A DNA stretch of 22,345 nucleotides from Scatosoma sp045652785 (GTDB lineage Bacteria > Bacillota > Clostridia > Christensenellales > Borkfalkiaceae), in assembly GCA_045652785.1 (NCBI GenBank), contig JAZOLF010000091.1, forward strand, positions 1-22,345, written 5' to 3'. Shown piece by piece: positions 1 to 7,079 of this stretch. Made by a program: the position numbers and the translations under genes. Positions within the stretch are counted from its first letter, which is position 1. Each line of letters opens with the position of its first letter. The notes under the pieces are model-generated. The model worked only from the letters and a program-made list of their open reading frames with translations, ran no database searches and was not told where the DNA came from.

Positions 1-1515
1 ACGAATATGTCCTTGACGATGCAATCGTGTGTACGTGAACTCACCGCTTGCACGTCGAGATCTTTCACCGAAGTTTGCGACAGCGTTTCCAAAGGCGCCT
101 TGAAAGGCGCGCGCGGGAACTCCGGCGTTATCCTTTCCCAAATCCTTCGTGGGATGTGTTCGGTACTCCGCTCCTGCACCGACGGTGTGGACGTAAAGAC
201 TTTTGTAAAGGCTTTGGAAGCGGGTACAAAAGTTGCATACGGCGCAGTATCCGTACCCAAAGAAGGTACGATCTTGACCGTTATGCGTATGATGAGCGAA
301 CACGCATCTAAGGTAGCGTCCAAGAAGAAGACGATTGAAGAATTCTTCGCGGAAGTAATCGCCGCAGGCGATAAGGCACTTTCTCTTACCCCCGAAATGC
401 TCCCCGTTTTGAAGAAAGCGGGCGTTGTAGATAGCGGCGGTATGGGCTTGATGGTTGTTTTGAAAGGCTTTGCCATGGTATTGACGGGCGAAGAAGTTGC
501 GGAAGTTGCACAAGAAATTGAAACAGCGCCCGCGGACGACTTCGGTGATAACTCTGATATCCTGAATATGGATCTTGGGGAAATTCAATTTGCTTACTGT
601 ACCGAATTCTTCGTTATCAATTTGAAAAAGAGCACAACTCTTTCCGATATCGACCGTTTGAAGGAACGCTTGATGCGTCTTGGAGACAGCGTTATCTGTA
701 TCGGGGATTTGGAACTTATCAAAGTGCACGTGCATACCAACCAACCTGGTAAAGCGCTTACTTATGCTTTGGAACTCGGTGAGTTGGATCGTCCCAAAAT
801 TGAAAATATGTTGGAACAAAACCGCGCCCTGAAAGCAAAACTGGAAGCGGAAAAGAAAGAAATGGGCATGCTTGCCATCTGTGCGGGCAACGGCCTTGCC
901 GATATGTTCAAGGATTTGGGCGTAGATCGCGTTTTGGAAGGCGGACAAACCATGAACCCTTCCGCAGCGGACATCGCAAACGCGGCACAAAAGATCAATG
1001 CGGAACACATTTTCGTATTCCCCAACAACAAGAACATTACTTTGGCGGCGGAACAAGCAAAAGCACTTGTGGAAAACCGCACGCTACACGTAATTCCCAC
1101 CAAAAACGTGCCGCAAGGCTTTGCGGCGGCGTTGGAATTCGACCCCGATGCAACGGCGGAAGAAAACAAGACCAACATGATCCATGCTTTGGATAACGTA
1201 AAAGCAGGTCAAATCACCCACGCGGTACGTAATGCGACCATTGACGGCAGAGCCATCAAGGAAGGGGACATCATCGGCTTGGATGATAAGAAGATTTTGG
1301 CGAAGTCTAAGGAAATCGACGATGCGGTTATCAAACTTATCGCGAAGATGAAAGAAGACAGCCATCAGGTTATCACGCTGTACTACGGTGAAGACATTAA
1401 GGAAGAAGATGCCTCCGCGCTTTCGGCAAAAATCGCCGATCTCTATCCTGATTGCGACGTGGATTTCCACAGCGGCGGTCAACCCGTTTACTTCTATATT
1501 GTCTCGATGGAGTAA
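1..1515 (+). CDS. fakA: Fatty-acid kinase subunit FakA / YloV-type DAK2-domain protein (5' end outside window)
   Basis: FakA phosphorylates fatty acids presented by a FakB (DegV-family) carrier so that exogenous fatty acids can enter phospholipid synthesis; it acts in the cytoplasm. The reading frame is open from base 1 and the first residues (TNMSLTM) fit the stretch just after the family's DGDTGTN Mg-binding motif, so roughly 40 N-terminal residues are missing. The DAK2 (DhaL-like) helical domain is seen from KGALKGARGNSGVILSQI (about residues 31-48) and the DSGGMG motif further on. A middle domain and the FakA C-terminal domain follow, ending in the characteristic GGQPVYFYIVSME. The stop is TAA. 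A FakB gene is not visible here. A terminator lies 37 bases after the stop. The family is confident; the exact fatty-acid role is inferred from homologues. Confidence 0.9.
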   Translation, partial: TNMSLTMQSCVRELTACTSRSFTEVCDSVSKGALKGARGNSGVILSQILRGMCSVLRSCTDGVDVKTFVKALEAGTKVAYGAVSVPKEGTILTVMRMMSEHASKVASKKKTIEEFFAEVIAAGDKALSLTPEMLPVLKKAGVVDSGGMGLMVVLKGFAMVLTGEEVAEVAQEIETAPADDFGDNSDILNMDLGEIQFAYCTEFFVINLKKSTTLSDIDRLKERLMRLGDSVICIGDLELIKVHVHTNQPGKALTYALELGELDRPKIENMLEQNRALKAKLEAEKKEMGMLAICAGNGLADMFKDLGVDRVLEGGQTMNPSAADIANAAQKINAEHIFVFPNNKNITLAAEQAKALVENRTLHVIPTKNVPQGFAAALEFDPDATAEENKTNMIHALDNVKAGQITHAVRNATIDGRAIKEGDIIGLDDKKILAKSKEIDDAVIKLIAKMKEDSHQVITLYYGEDIKEEDASALSAKIADLYPDCDVDFHSGGQPVYFYIVSME

Positions 1516-1552
1516 TGTATAATTATTCAATAAAATAGTATATTTATTCACA

Positions 1553-1590
1553 AAGGCAGGGCGGCGGTTTCGTATCCTGCCTTGATTTTT
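1553..1590 (+). terminator. Rho-independent terminator after fakA
   Basis: An 8-bp perfect stem AAGGCAGG (1553-1560) / CCTGCCTT (1576-1583) is followed by GATTTTT. It lies between fakA and recG. Bases 1584-1610 can form a second weaker hairpin (ACCC/GGGT with T and A flanks). No convincing promoter for recG was found downstream, so recG may depend on read-through. Confidence 0.75.
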
Positions 1591-1642
1591 ACCCAAAAAA
1601 AGGGTGAAAAAACGGCAAAAAATGCAAAAAAAGGGGCAAAAT

Positions 1643-3646
1643 ATGCGGCTTTCGGCGCTTAAAACAATCGGAGAAAAGCGGGAAAAAGAGTTTACGGCTC
1701 TGGGCATCCACAGCGCGGAAGATTTGGCGCGCTACTTTCCGCGCGCCTTTTTGGATTTGACAAACCGCTCGTCCTTAAAAGACGCTTACCACAACGATAT
1801 TATACTCGTGGCGGCGACCGTGAACCGTGTGCAGTCCAACGCCTTTGCCCGCGTGAAAACGGTGCGTGCGTATTGCGAGCAGGACGGCTATCCATTCACC
1901 ATTGTTTGGTTCAACCAGCCCTATGTTGCAAACAAACTTAAAACAGGTGAGTACCTGTTTTACGGGCGCGTACGAAACGAATACGGTCAGCGCACTTTGG
2001 TCAACCCGACATTTGAGCCGCTGGATAAAAACGAACACTTAAAGGGGATTATTCCCGTATATGCTTTGAAGGGGAAGCTCACGCAAAAGGTGGTGCGCCG
2101 CGCGGGGCAAGAAGCCTTGCGCAAGGTGAACATTGACAGCCTGATTCCCTACCCCCTGCAACAAAAATACGCCCTGACGTCCTTGGCAAAAGCGTACTGG
2201 GAAGCACACAACCCATCGTCACCCACCGCCCAGCAAAAAGCGGCGGAACGGATTGCGATTGAAGAATATTTTTTATTAATCTCTGCATTCAAGATGATCA
2301 AGGGCGGCAAGGAAGATGCGCGGATGAAAAAATATTCAGTTTCCGCACGGGAAGTGAAAGAGTTTTCCACCCGCTTTGGTTTTGAGTTTACCGACGGACA
2401 AAAACGGGCGGTGAATGAAATTTACGAAAACCTGCATTCCGCAACCAAGATGAACCGACTCATACAAGGGGACGTTGGCAGCGGGAAAACGGCGGTTGCG
2501 CTGTGCGGGATTTTTATGGCGGTCAAGAGCGGCTACACGGCGGCGTATCTTTCTCCGACCGAAGTACTCGCGGAGCAGAACTACCAAATCTTGAAAAAAT
2601 ACTTCCCTGAATATCGTGTGGGGTATCTTGCAGGCGCGATGTCTGCAAAAGAAAAGCGCCTGATGAAAGAAGCCTTGCAGAAAGGGGAAGTGGATATTCT
2701 TTGCGGCACGCATGCGATTTTACAAGGGGACGTGGAAATTCCGTCGCTTGCCTTTGTCGTGTGCGACGAACAGCACCGCTTTGGGGTAGCGCAACGGAAC
2801 GCGCTTTCTGAAAAAGGGGAGAATGCCGACGTACTCGTTATGTCCGCAACCCCCATTCCCCGTACCTTGTCGCTTATCGTTTATGGCGATTTGGATATTA
2901 CGACCATCGCGGACAAACCGAAGGCACGCCAGGAAATTGCTACGTCAATTATCCCCGAAAGCAAGTACGAAGATATGCTTGATTACGTCGAACGCGAAGT
3001 GCGTAGCGGCAAGCAGGCATACTTTGTATGCGCCAAAGTGGAAGACGATGAAGAAGGGGAACTTATTAGCGTAAAAGAGTTGTATGAAACGCTCTCCGCG
3101 CGCTTACCGACGGTGCGGTTTGGGTTGCTCCACGGTAAGATGAAAGAAAAAGAAAAGAACGAAGCGATGGCTGCGTTCAAAAACTAGCAAACGGATTGTT
3201 TGGTATCGACCACCGTTATCGTAGTCGGGGTGGACGTGCCGAATGCAACGATGATGATTATCTACAACGCCGAACGGTTTGGCTTGTCCCAACTCCACCA
3301 GTTGCGCGGGCGGGTTGGACGCGGCAGCGAAAAGAGTTATTGTTTCCTGCTCATGGGTGCGGAAACGGAGAGCGCAAAAGAACGCCTGTTGACCTTGAAG
3401 AGTACCACAGACGGGTTCAAGATTGCTGAAAAGGACTTAGAAATGCGTGGCAGCGGGGACTTCTTTGGCACAAGGCAGTCGGGCAAAATGCTCACGGATA
3501 TCAAGAACTTGCGGTACTCGGCCGAAGTAATTTTCCTTGCAAAGCGGCTTGCGGACGAAGCGTTTGAAGGGCGATTTGACCTGGAAGAAGTGCGGGATGC
3601 AGCGGTGCGCAAGTACGACGCATTGAAAGACGTAGTCTTAAACTAA
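1643..3646 (+). pseudogene. recG: ATP-dependent DNA helicase RecG, interrupted by an in-frame TAG at 3185-3187
   Basis: RecG is the branch-migrating helicase that remodels stalled forks and recombination junctions. The ATG at 1643 is chosen over GTG 1604 and ATG 1622 because AAGGGG sits 6 bases upstream and MRLSALKTIGEKRE matches the normal RecG N-terminus. A wedge/OB region comes first. Then come Walker A GDVGSGKT (about residues 276-283), the DEQHRFG box (about 375) and SATPIPRT (401-408). Codon 515 is TAG, where homologues have a Gly just before motif V. The same frame then continues with TDCLVSTTV, GVDVPNA and QLHQLRGRVGRG to a TAA at 3646. With the TAG ignored, length and order are normal (about 667 codons). 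Motif V also reads TTVIVVG where the family has TTVIEVG. This may be a real nonsense mutation, a sequencing or assembly error, or suppressed read-through. Translation could also restart at TTG 3200, giving a useless C-terminal fragment. Confidence 0.85.
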
Positions 3647-3665
3647 CCAAAAAAAAGTTTAGTTT
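3640..3665 (+). terminator. Weak possible terminator at the recG 3' end
   Basis: AAACTA (3640-3645), overlapping the stop codon, can pair with TAGTTT (3660-3665), followed by TTC and A/T-rich sequence including a T run at 3674-3681. The stem is only six A/T-rich pairs, so this is tentative. Confidence 0.3.
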
Positions 3666-3691
3666 TTCACAAAATTTTTTTACCGTCGGTA

Positions 3692-3720
3692 TTGACGAAC
3701 GGGAAAAAGTGTTGTATAAT
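3692..3720 (+). promoter_or_regulatory. Sigma-A promoter for the hisI/hisE-like gene
   Basis: TTGACG (3692-3697), a 17-base spacer and TATAAT (3715-3720). The predicted start near 3727 leaves a leader of about 48 bases, which contains a small GGCT/AGCC hairpin and the ribosome site AGGGGGA (3761-3767) before the ATG at 3775. Confidence 0.85.
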
Positions 3721-3774
3721 AATATCGACAGGGGCTTGATAAGTAGCCTTAATACGAAACAGGGGGACTAACCT

Positions 3775-4410
3775 ATGGCAGCAAAAAAAGTAGAAATGAA
3801 CGTAAACGTAAATGAATTCGTCTTTGACGAAAACGGGTTGATCCCCGTAATCGCGCAGGATTATGAAAGCGGTGAAGTGCTTTTGCTTGGCTCGATGAAC
3901 AAAGAAGCGGCGGAAAAGACGTTTGAAACGGGATATGCGCACTACGTAAAAGACGGCAAAGTGACGAAGTTCGGCGGCAGTTTGAACACGCAAAAAGTAA
4001 TGGCGGCGTTTTTGACGGCAGGCGGCAATTCCTTGCTTATTAAAGTAGCGCAAAAGGGGATGGCTTGCCCTGAAAGCAAAGCGTTCTCGACCTATTCCAA
4101 ACAAATCGTCGGCGCGTACAACAGCATCGGCGCGGAAATGTTCGGTAGATTGCAACGTATGATCGAAGGTTGCATCAAAGAACCCGAAGAAGGTTCTTAC
4201 ACGAATTATTTGCTCATTCGCGGCGTGGATAAGATTGCTAAGAAAGTGGGCGAAGAAGCGGTGGAACTTGTGATTGCGGCGAAGAACGAAGACAAAGCGG
4301 AAACCATCGACGAAGCAGGGGATTTCCTGTACCACATGATGGTATTGCTTGCGGCAAAAGGCGTGAAACTTTCCGAAGTTGGCGCGGAACTTTGCAAGCG
4401 CAACCGTTAA
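3775..4410 (+). CDS. hisE: HisI-HisE-like fusion with degenerate HisI domain (phosphoribosyl-ATP pyrophosphatase HisE half intact)
   Basis: HisE hydrolyses phosphoribosyl-ATP to phosphoribosyl-AMP in histidine synthesis; HisI then opens the ring using metal-binding Asp, Cys and His residues. The C-terminal half (about 120-211) looks intact: PEEGSYTNYLL, KKVGEEAVELVIAA (156-169) and DEAGDFLYHMMVLL (179-192), the acidic Mg site of the MazG-like HisE fold. The N-terminal half keeps the HisI opening (LIPVIAQDYESGEVLLL, then MNKEA) and the NTQKV element. It lacks the DxDxD metal motif (TAGGNSLL instead) and the CHTG...SCF box (CPESKAFS instead). The HisI half is therefore probably inactive as a cyclohydrolase, or repurposed. 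Start: strong AGGGGGA site 7 bases upstream. No other his gene is nearby; it is a single-gene unit with its own promoter and terminator. Confidence 0.8.
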   Translation: MAAKKVEMNVNVNEFVFDENGLIPVIAQDYESGEVLLLGSMNKEAAEKTFETGYAHYVKDGKVTKFGGSLNTQKVMAAFLTAGGNSLLIKVAQKGMACPESKAFSTYSKQIVGAYNSIGAEMFGRLQRMIEGCIKEPEEGSYTNYLLIRGVDKIAKKVGEEAVELVIAAKNEDKAETIDEAGDFLYHMMVLLAAKGVKLSEVGAELCKRNR

Positions 4411-4428
4411 TTTGATTCAACAAACAAG

Positions 4429-4459
4429 AAAAAGCAACCTGTATCGGGTTGCTTTTTTT
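4429..4459. terminator. Bidirectional terminator between the hisE-like gene and the HNH gene
   Basis: An 11-bp stem, AAAAAGCAACC (4429-4439) / GGTTGCTTTTT (4447-4457), with a 7-base loop. It has a T run on each strand and starts only 3 bases after the stop of the convergent minus-strand gene, so it serves both. Confidence 0.9.
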
Positions 4460-4462
4460 GTT

Positions 4463-5266
4463 TTAATTTTTTGTTGTGCGTTCTTTCATTAAAACTGTAA
4501 TCATTTCGTCTTGTATAGATTTAGGTGACTTTAATAAAATTAAAGGATTGTTGATAGCAATCACACGCCCATATTCATTAAACTGAAAATAATCTTTATA
4601 GGTCTGGTTGCAATATTGACATTGTGGGATGGTGTTGTCGAGTGTTAAAGGAAAGCGTGGATTCATATGTCCTTGTTGTAAAGCAACAATTTCACCGTTC
4701 CTATTGTCTTTTTTACCTTCTTGCAAACCACAAGTAGCACAACAAAATCCGTATGCGGCTTTTAATTCATGGAAGTTCTTGGCGGCAAGTCTTCCTGTCC
4801 GTTTTAATGCGTTGCTTACCGCTTTTGGATTTGGAAGTTCAATGGAAACCAAATAATTATATCCGCTGGGGACTTTCATATTTGTATCGGGAATGGTAGC
4901 ACCTTTGTTAAGAACCAGCCAAAAACATTGTGTTCCAAGGTGACGAACTTGTTGGTCTAATGCGGCGGTGGGGATATATTTCCGAACAAAGTCGGAAACT
5001 AAATCTTTATGTACAAGGCATTTCAAATGTTTATAAAGAAAGATGAGTTGCAATTCTTTTGCATCTAATTGTCGCACAAATTCTTCATCTGTACAGTCTT
5101 CCACTAAATCATCTTTCCACAATTTTTTCACGCTGTATTGTTTCAAGTGCGTGTCGTATGCTTTTTCCAACACATAGTGGATTTTTCGGATTTCGGCGAC
5201 GGGAATATTGAGATATCGCTCTTTTAACTGTTCGTCCGTCCCGTGAATTTTCTTAATTTCTATCAT
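4463..5266 (-). CDS. HNH-type restriction endonuclease (type II partner of the cytosine methyltransferase)
   Basis: This 267-residue protein has a C-terminal HNH nuclease fold and an N-terminal ~160 residues I do not recognise. Visible elements are Cys pairs CATC (176, 179) and CQYC (216, 219), which probably bind structural zinc, then GHMNPR (His 200), TLDNTIPQC (Asn 211) and CNQTYKD (Asn 220). This is an H-N-N variant of the ββα-metal site. Its ATG overlaps the methyltransferase stop (ATGA), so the two are translationally coupled with the methyltransferase first. That order lets methylation precede cutting, as in type II systems. The restriction role is inferred from that pairing; the recognition sequence cannot be read from the protein. 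The gene is A/T-richer than the housekeeping neighbours, consistent with transfer. Confidence 0.82.
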   Translation of the reverse strand: MIEIKKIHGTDEQLKERYLNIPVAEIRKIHYVLEKAYDTHLKQYSVKKLWKDDLVEDCTDEEFVRQLDAKELQLIFLYKHLKCLVHKDLVSDFVRKYIPTAALDQQVRHLGTQCFWLVLNKGATIPDTNMKVPSGYNYLVSIELPNPKAVSNALKRTGRLAAKNFHELKAAYGFCCATCGLQEGKKDNRNGEIVALQQGHMNPRFPLTLDNTIPQCQYCNQTYKDYFQFNEYGRVIAINNPLILLKSPKSIQDEMITVLMKERTTKN

Positions 5267-6309
5267 TGTTTTTCCTTTATAAATGAAAAGATATGGCTAA
5301 TAATATCAACCGTCCAACCATTTCCTATCATCTCCGTTCTTTTTTGTTTGCTTATACCTGCAACATTTGTATAGCCATCGGGAAGATTTTGTAGTCTTTC
5401 AATTTCCGTGATGGACAATTTTCTTAAGTTATATTCTCCATCGGGTAGTGCTGTGGGATAAAGATTGTTAAAAACCCCATCCATTACGAAATGAGCGCCG
5501 TTTTTACAAGGGACGAATAGAAGGGTGGCACAAGAAGATGTAATCATACTCCCGCGGGAAAGCGCACACGCTTTGCTTTTTATTTCGGCGGCGTTATATG
5601 CGTTAAATCGTTTGGGAATATATCCGTATTTTTGCATTAGCCGTGGGAATGCGCGTTGGACGGTTAGGCAATAGGAAACATCTTTCATGTCTGCATCGTC
5701 GATGAGAATATCATCAAGAGTAATATTTTTATCGGTCGGGGGTTCAACAGACGGAATATTTGTCCAGTATAAGCGTGGACGGTTTTGCGCGGACATTAAA
5801 GAACTGTTAATTTTTAAGGGTGGAACGCCTAAAGCATTTGTGATAACATATTCCCACTTTTTTGCCATCACAACATTTTCCAGCAAAAAATAATCGGGTT
5901 GGATTTCGCGCAGTAGCCTGCAATACTCCCAAAACAAATATGATTGTCCGTCGAAAGAAACTTGTTGTTCCTTCAATTCTAAATATTGTTCCAAGGAAAG
6001 GATTTCTATATTGCCTGAACTCATACCGTTGGCGTATCCGATGGAAGAAAAGTTGGTGCAGGGACTTCCGCCACAAAGGAGATGAACGTGCCCGATATGG
6101 TATGACTTGGTTGGTGTGTATAAAGTACCGTCTTTATAAGAAATTTTAGAAATATCCCCGATTTCAATAATATCGGGATGGTTGGTTTGAGCCACTTTGA
6201 TTGCATTTGGTTCTATTTCCGATGCAAAATATTGATGGATGGGAATATTAGCCTTTTGTAATGCCAAATAAGCACAACTAATGCCGTCAAATAAACTTAA
6301 AATATTCAT
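5263..6309 (-). CDS. DNA (cytosine-5-)-methyltransferase, Dcm/DNMT3-like
   Basis: It transfers a methyl group from S-adenosylmethionine to C5 of cytosine in a specific DNA site. Motifs run in the usual order: SLFDGISCAYLAL (I, residues 5-17, SAM site), GGSPCTNFS (IV, catalytic Cys 84), ENVVMAKKWEY (VI, 144-154), QNRPRLYW (VIII, 175-182), LSITEIERLQNLPDGYT (IX, 298-314) and GNGWTVD (X, 329-335). The LFWEYCRLL segment before ENV and the SAQNRPRLYWTNIP segment resemble the DNMT3-like subgroup, including phage and clostridial enzymes. Length (348) is normal for this subgroup, with a short target-recognition region at about 190-290. The ATG at 6309 has AAGGAG six bases upstream. It is the first gene of the leftward operon, and its promoter contains a putative operator for the divergent XRE regulator. 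Confidence 0.93.
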   Translation of the reverse strand: MNILSLFDGISCAYLALQKANIPIHQYFASEIEPNAIKVAQTNHPDIIEIGDISKISYKDGTLYTPTKSYHIGHVHLLCGGSPCTNFSSIGYANGMSSGNIEILSLEQYLELKEQQVSFDGQSYLFWEYCRLLREIQPDYFLLENVVMAKKWEYVITNALGVPPLKINSSLMSAQNRPRLYWTNIPSVEPPTDKNITLDDILIDDADMKDVSYCLTVQRAFPRLMQKYGYIPKRFNAYNAAEIKSKACALSRGSMITSSCATLLFVPCKNGAHFVMDGVFNNLYPTALPDGEYNLRKLSITEIERLQNLPDGYTNVAGISKQKRTEMIGNGWTVDIISHIFSFIKEKQ

Positions 6310-6351
6310 TATCGACTCCTTTTATTGGTATATTGCTCCAAATACGGTTAG

Positions 6352-6380
6352 ATTATAACGTATTTGCGTTAACACGTCAA
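6352..6380 (-). promoter_or_regulatory. Promoter of the methyltransferase-HNH operon
   Basis: On the minus strand TTGACG (6380-6375), a 17-base spacer and TATAAT (6357-6352), placing the start near 6345 and the ATG about 36 bases further. The spacer contains the inverted repeat at 6356-6371, so a bound dimer would block RNA polymerase. Confidence 0.85.
6356..6371. promoter_or_regulatory. Operator 1: TAACG-N6-CGTTA inverted repeat
   Basis: A perfect inverted repeat TAACG TATTTG CGTTA lies between the -35 and -10 boxes of the methyltransferase promoter. It uses the same half-site, in mirrored order, as operator 2. It is the likely binding site of the adjacent XRE protein, inferred from position and symmetry. 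Confidence 0.7.
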
Positions 6381-6388
6381 TCCTTTTC

Positions 6389-6404
6389 CGTTAGTATATT
6401 AACG
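6389..6404. promoter_or_regulatory. Operator 2: CGTTA-N6-TAACG inverted repeat
   Basis: A perfect inverted repeat CGTTA GTATAT TAACG, centred 33 bp from operator 1, about three helical turns. It overlaps the expected -35 region of the rightward XRE promoter, a position suited to autoregulation (activation or repression). Confidence 0.7.
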
Positions 6405-6421
6405 CAGATAAGTTATATAAT
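6391..6421 (+). promoter_or_regulatory. Probable promoter of the XRE regulator gene (weak -35)
   Basis: A consensus TATAAT (6416-6421) has no good -35; the best are TTAGTA 19 bases upstream or AGTATA at 17. A poor -35 overlapped by an operator is typical of controller-protein promoters. The start near 6428 leaves a short leader with GGGGGAG (6431-6437) ahead of the ATG. Confidence 0.5.
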
Positions 6422-6445
6422 ACTATTATAGGGGGAGTTGGGGAT

Positions 6446-6742
6446 ATGGAAATTATTGAGAAAATTCATCAATTAAGGGAAGAACGCGGTTGGTCGGTGA
6501 ACAACTTGGCGATGGAATCGGGGTTGACGCAGTCGACATTGAGTTCTATGCTGGGTAGAAATACGCCGCCGAAAATTGATACATTGAAAATGATTTGCAA
6601 TGCTCTCGGAATTACGCTATCGCAATTTTTTCTGGAAGACGAAGAAATGGAAGTTGTCACTAAAGAAGAAAAGGAATTGATTTTGGCGTATCGCGGATTG
6701 TCAAAGAAAAAGCAAAAAGCATTACTGGAATTTTTGAAATAA
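6446..6742 (+). CDS. XRE-family HTH regulator, candidate controller (C) protein of the restriction-modification system
   Basis: This 98-residue protein has a Cro/C1-type helix-turn-helix at residues 1-60: LREERGWSVNNLAMESG as helices 1-2, and LTQSTLSSMLGRNTPPKID around the recognition helix. The charged C-terminal tail ends in KKKQKALLEFLK, a motif common in clostridial phage-type repressors. It is transcribed divergently from the methyltransferase-nuclease operon, across 136 bases that hold two matched inverted repeats. Small XRE proteins in this position (C proteins) delay nuclease synthesis until methylation is complete; here it may equally be a simple repressor. The start at 6446 has GGGGGAG 8 bases upstream. 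DNA binding is confident; control of the operon is inferred from layout. The protein is slightly longer than classic C proteins. Confidence 0.85.
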   Translation: MEIIEKIHQLREERGWSVNNLAMESGLTQSTLSSMLGRNTPPKIDTLKMICNALGITLSQFFLEDEEMEVVTKEEKELILAYRGLSKKKQKALLEFLK

Positions 6743-6775
6743 AAAAGGACATAGGTTTAAACCTATGTCTTTTTG
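6742..6775 (+). terminator. Terminator after the XRE gene
   Basis: A perfect 22-base palindrome (6748-6769, arms GACATAGGTTT/AAACCTATGTC) is flanked by an A run before and a T run after, directly at the XRE stop codon. It closes the right edge of the restriction-modification cassette and would work in both directions. Confidence 0.9.
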
Positions 6776-6794
6776 TTTGCGTATGTGGTGGGGC

Positions 6795-6814
6795 GGGCGA
6801 TTCGTGAATCGCCC
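6795..6814. repeat. REP-like palindrome, copy 1
   Basis: Perfect palindrome with arms GGGCGATTC and GAATCGCCC and a GT centre, followed by CTACG. An identical core occurs at 6942-6961 and a variant at 8074-8093. This class of short intergenic palindrome is typically mobilised by REP-associated tyrosine transposases, a remnant of which lies at 12738-12887. Confidence 0.85.
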
Positions 6815-6941
6815 CTACGAGATTGCGCGGTAGGGGGAAAGGACAGTCGGGGGAGCCTGTCCCTATTACTCATCCACCGCAAACGGTCCCCCCCCTTCAC
6901 TCACAAGAGAAGGCAAAGAAAAGGGCGGCGAAGGTGTTATC

Positions 6942-6961
6942 GGGCGATTCGTGAATCGCCC
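6942..6961. repeat. REP-like palindrome, copy 2
   Basis: The 20-base core is identical to copy 1, and the downstream CTACG is shared. It lies about 120 bases upstream of minD in the same orientation as copy 1. Confidence 0.85.
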
Positions 6962-7079
6962 CTACGGTGCGCGGGGCGGCGGTGGAAGGCGGTTTTGCGG
7001 TTGTTTGTGGTTTTTCGACAGGAATGGGCAATTTTTGCTGCTTGCGGCAGGATATACTATTCTCCGAAAGGAGAAGAGT

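Larger units (their letters stand above)
6776..7079. other. Non-coding stretch upstream of minD with REP-like palindromes
   Basis: No credible gene lies here. It holds two copies of a GGGCGATTC/GAATCGCCC palindrome (6795-6814 and 6942-6961). Between them is a further inverted pair GGACAG (6841-6846) / CTGTCC (6857-6862) and a long C run near 6888-6896. G/C-rich sequence follows up to the minD ribosome site. A poor TATACT at 7053-7058 without a -35 is the only promoter-like signal for minD. The content looks like repeat debris rather than a gene. Confidence 0.6.

Noticed and set aside
1518..1523. TATAAT as a recG promoter
   Set aside because: No -35 lies at a workable distance (the nearest TTGTCT is only 13 bases away) and the site is followed by a terminator before recG.
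1084..1707. A 207-codon minus-strand frame over the fakA-recG junction
   Set aside because: It crosses a terminator and two real genes on the other strand, with no family similarity.
3196..3429. A frameshifted continuation of recG
   Set aside because: The correct continuation after 3187 is in the original frame, so the lesion is a stop codon rather than a frameshift.
4463..6742. A prophage or integrative element carrying the restriction cassette
   Set aside because: No integrase, attachment-site repeats, or phage structural genes were found at either side.
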